From contig JAFSTC010000035.1 of NCBI GenBank assembly GCA_017450705.1, positions 1-55,122 on the forward strand: 55,122 nt of DNA, in the 5' to 3' direction. Positions 42,160 through 48,707 of this stretch are shown here, in pieces. Origin of the DNA: Lentisphaeria bacterium (GTDB taxonomy: Bacteria; Verrucomicrobiota; Lentisphaeria; Victivallales; Victivallaceae). The first letter of the stretch is position 1, and each line of letters begins with the position of its first letter. Under the pieces are notes generated by a model. It had not been told where the DNA came from, did not search any database, and saw only the letters and a list, made by a program, of their open reading frames with translations. Made by a program: the position numbers and the translations under genes.

Positions 42160-42235
42160 GGCAGGATAGCTCAGTCGGTAGAGCAGGGGACTGAAAATCC
42201 CCGTGTCCCCAGTTCGATTCTGGGTCCGGCCACCA
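42160..42235 (+). tRNA. tRNA-Phe (anticodon GAA), CCA encoded
   Basis: 76 bases fold as a standard tRNA: D stem GCTC/GAGC, anticodon stem GGGGA/TCCCC with loop CTGAAAA (anticodon GAA at 42193-42195), T arm CCCAG TTCGATT CTGGG, discriminator A and encoded CCA. The acceptor stem GGCAGGA/TCCGGCC has one mismatch, A4 against G69; GGCCGGA would pair perfectly. The tRNA should still fold, but the mismatch is unusual. It is followed by a hairpin terminator. Confidence 0.95.
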
Positions 42236-42255
42236 TTTTTTGTGTCCGTTTTCGG

Positions 42256-42294
42256 CCGTAAGTTCTTGAAACTGAACTTACGGCGTCTTTGTTT
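42256..42294 (+). terminator. Terminator of tRNA-Phe
   Basis: CCGTAAGTTC (42256-42265) pairs perfectly with GAACTTACGG (42274-42283) around an 8-base loop, followed by CGTCTTTGTTT. Position right after the tRNA fits transcript termination. Confidence 0.65.
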
Positions 42295-42424
42295 ACAGGG
42301 TCCGGCCTGTTTTTAGAAGAAGTGCCTAAATACCGACAAAAGCCCGCTGTTTCGACCCGATTAGCTAACAATCAACTAACAGCTAAAATAGCCTCATTTT
42401 CAACAAATTCAAGCGGGATTTTGC

Positions 42425-42460
42425 CCCCTGCTCTACCGACTGAGCTATCCTGCCGCTCTC
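42425..42460 (-). pseudogene. Inverted partial copy of tRNA-Phe (5' half)
   Basis: On the minus strand the first 30 bases of tRNA-Phe (acceptor 5' strand, D arm, start of the anticodon stem) are repeated exactly, and six flanking bases (GAGAGC versus GAGAGT) match but for one. The copy ends in the anticodon stem; no T arm or 3' acceptor strand follows. It keeps the same mismatching GGCAGGA. The rest of the 42284-42424 stretch is AT-richer DNA without a recognised gene. Confidence 0.8.
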
Positions 42461-42735
42461 TATCCGTGCGATTATGGGAACGCCCGTCAGCCGGAAGAGC
42501 GCGGCTGACTGCCCCAAGGGCCGCCAGTGCCGATCTCTGAATTTCGGGAGGGGAGAGGCGCGAACATTGGTCCCGTTTCCAACCCGTACGGGACCGGGAC
42601 CAACATCCGCCCGCAACGCGACTGACAGGAACGGGCATTTCGATGATGATTCCGTCTGCGCTCGGAGCTCACCTCCGGATGCCGGTTCGTTCCTCCCCTC
42701 CGCCTCCATCTTTCCTCATGCCCGACGAATACGTG
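42461..42735. other. Structured intergenic DNA, no protein gene seen
   Basis: This 275-bp GC-rich stretch has two clean hairpins, GTCAGCC/GGCTGAC (42486-42509) and TTGGTCCCG/CGGGACCAA (42567-42603), and ends at a strong plus-strand terminator. That combination is what a small structured RNA gene would look like, but I do not recognise a family (it does not carry SRP RNA, RNase P or tmRNA signatures). Open frames across it lack credible starts. Confidence 0.35.
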
Positions 42736-42784
42736 TCCTCCCCGTCCTCCATCATCGTTCAGGAGAACGGGGAGGATGTTTTTT
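42736..42784 (+). terminator. Strong rho-independent terminator
   Basis: TCCTCCCCGT (42736-42745) pairs perfectly with ACGGGGAGGA (42767-42776), an inner CTCC/GGAG extends the stem, and TGTTTTTT follows. No protein gene ends before it on this strand, so it ends an unrecognised transcript or blocks read-through. Confidence 0.75.
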
Positions 42785-42846
42785 CGTCCCGGAGTAAAAA
42801 AACACAATCTTTCGGGATAGTATAACCCAGCTCAGGAGGAACAAAA

Positions 42847-43278
42847 ATGAGTACAGAAAATGAGTTCGAGGATCCCGCTATGTCGGAAGAAGGAGCAAAA
42901 ATGGAGAGACATACGCCGAAAAAAAGAGAATTCGGGTTTGTTGTGGCGCAGACGGTAACTGAATCGACGCCGTTGCCCGAGATCGAGAAAAGCATCAACA
43001 ACTTTTTCAACGAGATGGGAAGCGAACTGGCCAAGGCGTGTCATATAAAAAGGGCGGCCATAGAAACCGAAATCCACTACAATGGACGCAAGAGAATACT
43101 TGAAGGTCAGTGCTATATTCCCAAGGCGGCCAACGAGAATGTGATCGACCGGCTGTATTACCTGGGGAAAGCGATCTGGCGGGGGCAGCCGACAGAGCCG
43201 CATAACTTTTCCCTTTTCACTGTTGATGAGCCCGACCGCACGGAAGACAATGACGAGAGGGACGGCATCAGTTTGTGA
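42847..43278 (+). CDS. Hypothetical protein
   Basis: A 143-residue charged, soluble protein without signal peptide or membrane helix. The first 30 residues are acidic and likely disordered (MSTENEFEDPAMSEEGAKME). The core, FVVAQTVTESTPLPEIEKSI through AAIETEIHYNGRKRIL to NVIDRLYYLGKAIWRG, looks alpha/beta, and the last 20 residues are again acidic. AGGAGGAAC before the ATG is a strong ribosome binding site, which supports a real gene. No family recognised. It is convergent with the next gene across a terminator and less GC-rich than genes upstream of the tRNA. Confidence 0.75.
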   Translation: MSTENEFEDPAMSEEGAKMERHTPKKREFGFVVAQTVTESTPLPEIEKSINNFFNEMGSELAKACHIKRAAIETEIHYNGRKRILEGQCYIPKAANENVIDRLYYLGKAIWRGQPTEPHNFSLFTVDEPDRTEDNDERDGISL

Positions 43279-43344
43279 GTCCTGCACGATACTTCGCCGC
43301 AAAAATGACTGAACCGGTTTGAATTTGGAAAAATGCCTTTACGG

Positions 43345-43388
43345 AACGGCCCCTCCCATTGAAGCGGGAGAGGCCGTTTCAGTTTTTT
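43345..43388 (+). terminator. Terminator after the 143-residue protein gene
   Basis: AACGGCC and CTCCC pair with GGGAG and GGCCGTT with one internal mismatch, then TTTCAGTTTTTT follows. It stands between two convergent genes. Confidence 0.8.
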
Positions 43389-43467
43389 GCCCGAGTTTTT
43401 GGAACACTATCGGAGGTAGTGCGCCTGAACTGTCGGGGGGGTATTCCTTTTTATGAAGGCAGTGGTT

Positions 43468-43989
43468 TCACAGTTCGGAGATAATCTTTTTCAGTACATC
43501 GGATTTGAGAGCCATGTAACGCTTTTGGTAAGCGGTCAGGGTTTTCCACGGGCAAAGGGCGGCCGCCTTTTTCTGGAGTGCCGGAGTCAGTATCGGTAGG
43601 GTCGTTGCCCAGATGTCGTTGCCTTCGAGGGTCTGTTTGACAACGGCAGCTTCCTCCGGAAAACGAATCAGCAGCATCAGCCGTTCCCAGGGATCAAGGG
43701 TCCAGAGCTCGTGAAGCGGTAATTGAGCTATCAACTCCGGATATTGCTCAAGATACGGTTCAAGATCCGCGCACTTGGATTCCCATTCGTCATACAGTTC
43801 CCAGTAGTCATTTTTCTTCAGGTTGGCCTCGAAAAAAGGAAGAAACTTGGACTGCATGACGGTATATTTTTCACTGATTTCCTTGTCGTGCATCTCATCG
43901 AATGTCCGGATAAATTCCGCATCTGACATTTTTCTGAAATACGCCTCCATCGCCTGCTGATAACTGACCTTGACCTTCTTTGTCGCCAT
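43468..43989 (-). CDS. Hypothetical protein
   Basis: A 173-residue protein, almost entirely helical by appearance and rich in aromatic and charged residues (YQQAMEAYFRKMSDAEFIRT, FFEANLKKNDYWELYDEWES). No signal peptide, membrane helix, catalytic motif or known family is visible. GAGGAGGAAAGGG lies just before the ATG, a strong ribosome binding site. It precedes the GH2 gene's 3' end by 85 bases but on the same strand downstream of it, so it may be read from the glycan cluster or on its own. Confidence 0.75.
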   Translation of the reverse strand: MATKKVKVSYQQAMEAYFRKMSDAEFIRTFDEMHDKEISEKYTVMQSKFLPFFEANLKKNDYWELYDEWESKCADLEPYLEQYPELIAQLPLHELWTLDPWERLMLLIRFPEEAAVVKQTLEGNDIWATTLPILTPALQKKAAALCPWKTLTAYQKRYMALKSDVLKKIISEL

Positions 43990-44074
43990 AGTCCCTTTCC
44001 TCCTCTGTGGATTAAAACGACCTGCAACCGACTCTGCGATTGAGGTTGTTCATGTTGCTTCCAATCTTATTTCG

Positions 44075-46480
44075 TCATGCCTTTTTCTTGCTCAGGTCGA
44101 TTTGGACCTCTTCCCAGTAGAGCGTATCCTCGACGGGTTTGTTGTCGATCTCCCAGAAGTGGTTCATCACATCCTCTTTACGGATGCCGGCGGCGGAGGT
44201 TCGCTGCAGGTATTTCTCGAGAACCTCCGGTCCGATGGATTCCGAAGCTGTCAGTTCGTCGAGATGATCGCAGAGTGAGGCGAGGACGTTCTCCGCCACG
44301 GGATCGCCGATCCGCCACCCTTCCGGCGGCAGCGTCGTGCAGACCGTGAGCAGACCGCGGCCGACCTTCACCGTGAAGAGGTGCGAGAAATCGCGCAGCG
44401 TGTCGGCGTCGATGAAATCCTTGATGCCGTGGATCAGTCCCTTCATCCGGTCGCGCACCGGCTTGTCGATGCCGAAGATGTGTTCGTTTGCCTTTGCCGG
44501 AAAATCGTCGAGACAAACCTTGTAGCATCCTTCCAGAAGCGGCTGCATTTCAAGATCGAAATAACGCTCCGACGCCAGCGCTTCGCGGAGCAGCGGCTCA
44601 GCGATCACGCCGCCGAGGTTGCTTCCTCGGTCCCAGATACAAGGCTTGAAGCGTTCCAGCGCTCCGGGGAGATAATACTGATGCCCCGGCGCGTCGCGGT
44701 GATAGAGCAGCAGAATATGCCGTCCCTCGGCGAGGTGTTCGAATACGGCGTCGGTCAGCCGGTCGGTGATGATCCGGTCGGAATCGACTGCCGCGCCGGA
44801 GGAGGCGAGCCATTCGGCGAGACGTCTGTCGGCCAGTTCCTGTCGGGGGATCCACGCGGGCTTCGCATGGGGATAGAGCCAGATGTGCCAGCTGTTTTCC
44901 AGAGTCAGATTTGCAGAGACGAACCGTGCGGCGATCTCCGCACGTTCCGCTCGTGCTTTAGGTGTAAAATTCAGCGTGATTTCGGCGATCTTCTGCAGAC
45001 CGCCGGCCAGCGCGACCTCTTTTCCACAGTAGATTTCTTTGCCGTTCACCGCGACGGTGACGGTCCCGCGGATCCGAGGCGACGGCAGGAAGTCGGAGAT
45101 TTTCAAGGTCATCTTTACCGCTTCGTCATAAAAGAAAGTCTCCTTCTCGAAACACCCCAGCAGCACCGCGTCGTCGTTGATCGCGCGCATCCACCTGGCG
45201 TCGATATATTTGTCATCGTCGAAGCAGTCAACGATCCCGTTTTTGTTCTCGTATTTCAGGCAGTCGGCGAACTGCAGCATCTCGAAGCCGCAGAGTGCGG
45301 AATCGCGCATCTTCTCGAGATAGACCTTGTAGGCCATCTTCTTGAATTCCTGCGAACCTTTGATGTAATCGGGCAGTTTATCGCGCAGTCCTTTGCGGTC
45401 GATGAGTTGCGGGAGTTCGGTCATGAAACGCGGTTTTCTGATGCCGTTGGCCTTGAGGTATTCCCCTCCGACCCGAGCACAGAAATCATCGAATTTTCGG
45501 TTCAGCGCGTCGTAGTCGGGAACGTCGATGTAGTGCATCGCTTCGTGTGCCAGTACCGGGTGCAGCGGAACCGCTTCCCTGCGGATCGCGGCGGAACAGT
45601 CGGCAGTCTGTGCTTCGGCGGTAAGCGGCACGTCATAAGTTGAACCGTTGATCCGCCAGCAGTCGTCGGTCCGAAACATTTCCGCATGATGTTTGTAGGG
45701 AAAGTAGTAGGCGATGTGCTGAGCGAAGATGTCGGCGGTCGGCCGGTCGTATTCGCCCCAGCCCGAGTTGTCCAGGATCAGTTTGTCGGGGGCGAGTTCC
45801 TTTCCGATCGCGTAGAGTTTGTGAACACCCGGCTGATGTCCGGAGTTGTGCATTTCGTTGCCGATGCAGAACATCGCCGCGGAGGGATGGTTGCGGTATT
45901 TCAAGATCGTCTCGCGCCATGCGGCGTTATCCATCGCAAGAGCGGTTTTGTTGCCGGCGGAGTCATATTCGTAGGCGAAGCCGATCTCCATGTGGATGAG
46001 GAAACCTTCCTCGTCGGCGGCTTCGACGAATTCCGGCGTGGGGATCGTGCTGTGGAAGCGTACCAGATTGAAGCCGAATTTCTTCGCCTGCCGGATGTAC
46101 TTGACCGCCGCATCCTTGAGGGAACCGCCGGTCATGTTGGGGTGTTCGTGGGCCTCTATCCCCCGGATGCAGCCGCGCAGATAGATCCTTTCGCCGTTGA
46201 GCAGGACGTCGGTGTTGGAGAAGGTACGGAGGTCACAAAAACCAAATCGCTGTGAAACATCTTTTGCCCTGAGGTCGTAAAGGACGGGATGTTCGGGCGA
46301 CCACGGCTTCAGATTCGCGGCATCCAGAACGGTCGTAAAGATGCCGTTTTGTGTTTTTTTACAGAGGGCAGCCGTTTCGATTTTTTCTCCTGCCGTATCG
46401 GTTATTTCAATGTCGGTCAGAAGCGTGTCGCTTTCAACGGTCAATATCCCGGCTTCGGTTTTTCCATATATGTGGATCAT
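44075..46480 (-). CDS. GH2-family glycosidase lacking the N-terminal sugar-binding domain
   Basis: An 801-residue protein. Residues about 1-85 form the Ig-like GH2 domain (LKPWSPEHPVLYDLRAKDV), followed by the TIM barrel: VLLNGERIYLRGCIRG, FNLVRFHSTIPTPEFVEAAD, acid/base E209 in FCIGNEMHN, nucleophile E355 in PRFMTELPQ. Residues 440-800 are extra C-terminal beta and alpha/beta domains. GH2 enzymes are beta-galactosidases, beta-glucuronidases or beta-mannosidases; which one cannot be read. The jelly-roll domain of about 180 residues that normally comes first is absent; an in-frame TAA just upstream of the start shows it is not simply mis-started. No signal peptide. RBS GGGGG. Confidence 0.85.
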   Translation of the reverse strand: MIHIYGKTEAGILTVESDTLLTDIEITDTAGEKIETAALCKKTQNGIFTTVLDAANLKPWSPEHPVLYDLRAKDVSQRFGFCDLRTFSNTDVLLNGERIYLRGCIRGIEAHEHPNMTGGSLKDAAVKYIRQAKKFGFNLVRFHSTIPTPEFVEAADEEGFLIHMEIGFAYEYDSAGNKTALAMDNAAWRETILKYRNHPSAAMFCIGNEMHNSGHQPGVHKLYAIGKELAPDKLILDNSGWGEYDRPTADIFAQHIAYYFPYKHHAEMFRTDDCWRINGSTYDVPLTAEAQTADCSAAIRREAVPLHPVLAHEAMHYIDVPDYDALNRKFDDFCARVGGEYLKANGIRKPRFMTELPQLIDRKGLRDKLPDYIKGSQEFKKMAYKVYLEKMRDSALCGFEMLQFADCLKYENKNGIVDCFDDDKYIDARWMRAINDDAVLLGCFEKETFFYDEAVKMTLKISDFLPSPRIRGTVTVAVNGKEIYCGKEVALAGGLQKIAEITLNFTPKARAERAEIAARFVSANLTLENSWHIWLYPHAKPAWIPRQELADRRLAEWLASSGAAVDSDRIITDRLTDAVFEHLAEGRHILLLYHRDAPGHQYYLPGALERFKPCIWDRGSNLGGVIAEPLLREALASERYFDLEMQPLLEGCYKVCLDDFPAKANEHIFGIDKPVRDRMKGLIHGIKDFIDADTLRDFSHLFTVKVGRGLLTVCTTLPPEGWRIGDPVAENVLASLCDHLDELTASESIGPEVLEKYLQRTSAAGIRKEDVMNHFWEIDNKPVEDTLYWEEVQIDLSKKKA

Positions 46481-46714
46481 GATTATTCCCCCTTTTTATC
46501 TGCTTCTGTTTGCGAACTTCCAAGAGGAAAAAGTGTCTTTCTCGAGCAACAGGAAGGGTCGAAAATGAACAATGAGCGGCAAACTCCCACTAATAAAATT
46601 GATCGCATCCTGCAATCCCCCTTAGACCGATTTGTGAAGCCATCTGCGGCGTCCAAAGTTCGTTGAACGTTGCAGTCAAGACTTTTGGAAAGATTCTACA
46701 TTCAATAAAAGCTG
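46481..46714. other. Spacer between GH20 and GH2 genes
   Basis: 234 AT-richer bases with no credible gene. It does not encode a remnant of the missing GH2 N-terminal domain in the GH2 frame, since a TAA lies within about 20 bases of the GH2 start. No clear terminator or promoter is seen. Confidence 0.5.
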
Positions 46715-48559
46715 TTATTTCACCTTTTTCATATTAACTGTTATGCTGTTGACCATTTCTGCGATAGTGCGGTCGTGAAAACTGCCGATGGAATTCTGAC
46801 TGCCCAGATAAGTGAAATTGACATCGGGAGAAAGCAAGTGTTCCGGATGTTCGACAATGCCGATGCATCCCGCAATGGCTTCCGGAATGAATTTCCCTTT
46901 GGCTGTCTGTGCGGAAACATAGGCAAATCCCTCCCCGGCGAACCCCTGTGCTTCAAAAGTGATCTGCTTCACGACAGCAGCGGATGAAATGAAAAAGTAT
47001 TTTTCGAAAATCGTATCTTCAATTCGATTTTTAAATACGCCGGAGGCAATTTCCCTGCCGTTTACCAGAATTCGGATGCGCTCCACGCCGTAACCATCAG
47101 GTAGAACTAACAGGACTTTGACAAAACCTTTTGAGGCGATATCCCGGGGGATTTTCTGGAGGGCACGAACCCATTTTTCGATCATTCCCTGAAAATTTTT
47201 GACATCGCAATCTCGGCGATGATGAATATAAAAATCGGCATATTTCTTTCCGGCATCGGCGACCTCTTTCGCAATCGTTTCCGGGGCCTCTCCTGACAGT
47301 CCGTTGAACCGGTTCCAACAGGCGCGCAGACTGCGTTCCTCAAGCAGTTTCAGAGCACAGTCAGCCAAAATGTCGTTGAGGATAATTTTTGCCCGATCGG
47401 AATGAACTCTGTCAGAATACTGTGTCAGGATCGAAGTGAGGGTTTGCAGGGCGTAAAACCGTTCAGAATTCGGACCGAAAAAGCTGAAGGAGCAAAGTGA
47501 ACTCTGGGAAACATTCGGCATCCGGTGAGCCAAGTCGGCGTATTGTGCAATGGCATGAAGAAACGGTTCATCGTTGATTTCGAACAGATTGGCAGCCGTC
47601 AACCGTATTGCGTTGCCGGCATCCTGAACGGCATGGCCCCACAGCAAACCGGTTGCTGCTGTCGTCGGAAAAAATTTGTAAAGCAGAGATGCCGATTTTT
47701 CCCAGGATGTCAGCAGACCGCCCAGGGGATGATAGTTGTCTCCATGGACGGTCGAGGTGTCGATATTGTTCCAGCAGTAATCTGCCGGGGCGACCAGATA
47801 ATCGAAACCGAGCCGGTCGTATTCTTTCAGCCGATCATGGAAACAGCAGTTGCAGAAGTGTCCGAGATAACCTCGAACATTTTCCTGATACTGCCAGTTG
47901 ACCATGATGATGTCGCGCGGCATATCGGGCAGGATATCGGGATAATATTCAAACATGTCATCCCAAAGCATCATGCGCTTCCCGAGCTTGGTCACCACCT
48001 GGTGGACGAATTTGAAGTGTCCCAGATATAGTTTTGCCTCCCCTGGAAAATCCGGAGCTTCCCCGCGGCATTTCGAACAGAAATCCATATCGAAGACTTC
48101 ATCCCCTCCGACATGGAAACAGGGCGTTTCGGTAAAGATTTCAGCGACGTCAGAAAGGTAGGAAGCCAGAAAAGTACGGGTTTCCGGCAGGGAAGGACAG
48201 AAATCCGAAGAGAAGGTCTGACCGAACCTGCCCTTGATGCCCTCGCGCAGTTCGGAACAGGAGGCAAATTTTTTCTGTTTAAGAAGCAGTTCGGCATGTC
48301 CGAGTGTGGCAAGACCGGGAACCACGTTGATTCCGTACCGTGCCGCGTAGTCGATGATTTCCCGGAGCTCCTCTGCAGAATAACCTTCGTTTTCCCCTAT
48401 GTCGAAGGTTTTGGTGCGGACCCGCCACTCCAGATAAAGAAACAAGGTAGTGTAATGGTTTTCGGCAATAAAATCAATGTATCCTTTCAAGAACGGGATA
48501 GTTTCCATCTGCCGGGCCAAATCAATCTGGACTGCACGGATCTGAAACTTCAGTTTCAT
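46715..48559 (-). CDS. GH20-family hexosaminidase-like protein
   Basis: A 614-residue protein whose catalytic barrel starts almost at residue 1 (KFQIRAVQIDLARQMETIPF) and carries the GH20 signature H149-V-G-G-D153-E154, where E154 is the acid/base and D153 positions the substrate acetamido group. LYLEWRVRTKTFDIGENEGYS and GINVVPGLATLGHAELL are the usual early strands. The N-terminal zincin-like domain of many GH20 enzymes is missing, as in short GH20 forms. The C-terminal 200 residues are of unknown fold. It should release terminal beta-GlcNAc or GalNAc. Start at 48559 is preferred because AGGAGA precedes it; no signal peptide. Confidence 0.85.
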   Translation of the reverse strand: MKLKFQIRAVQIDLARQMETIPFLKGYIDFIAENHYTTLFLYLEWRVRTKTFDIGENEGYSAEELREIIDYAARYGINVVPGLATLGHAELLLKQKKFASCSELREGIKGRFGQTFSSDFCPSLPETRTFLASYLSDVAEIFTETPCFHVGGDEVFDMDFCSKCRGEAPDFPGEAKLYLGHFKFVHQVVTKLGKRMMLWDDMFEYYPDILPDMPRDIIMVNWQYQENVRGYLGHFCNCCFHDRLKEYDRLGFDYLVAPADYCWNNIDTSTVHGDNYHPLGGLLTSWEKSASLLYKFFPTTAATGLLWGHAVQDAGNAIRLTAANLFEINDEPFLHAIAQYADLAHRMPNVSQSSLCSFSFFGPNSERFYALQTLTSILTQYSDRVHSDRAKIILNDILADCALKLLEERSLRACWNRFNGLSGEAPETIAKEVADAGKKYADFYIHHRRDCDVKNFQGMIEKWVRALQKIPRDIASKGFVKVLLVLPDGYGVERIRILVNGREIASGVFKNRIEDTIFEKYFFISSAAVVKQITFEAQGFAGEGFAYVSAQTAKGKFIPEAIAGCIGIVEHPEHLLSPDVNFTYLGSQNSIGSFHDRTIAEMVNSITVNMKKVK

Positions 48560-48707
48560 AGAGTATCTCCTGTAAAATCGAATTCTGTCGGCAGAAGAAA
48601 AGGCTGACGCCATTGTGTTTTGGGCACAATCAAAACCGCAGGCTGCCGGCAGCAGCACACACCGGCAGCAGAGCGGTCTCGAACTGCGTTGTGATACTGT
48701 TTTCCCT

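Noticed and set aside
42171-42371. Minus-strand frame ending RIELGTRGFSVPCSTD
   Set aside because: This is the familiar false peptide produced by reading antisense through a tRNA gene.
42486-42509. Hairpin with GGAAG loop considered as SRP (4.5S) RNA
   Set aside because: The loop lacks the conserved GGAAGGAAGCAGC arrangement and the flanks do not extend the stem.
46481-46714. Remnant of the missing GH2 N-terminal domain
   Set aside because: An in-frame TAA lies just before the GH2 start and no jelly-roll-like sequence was found in the spacer.
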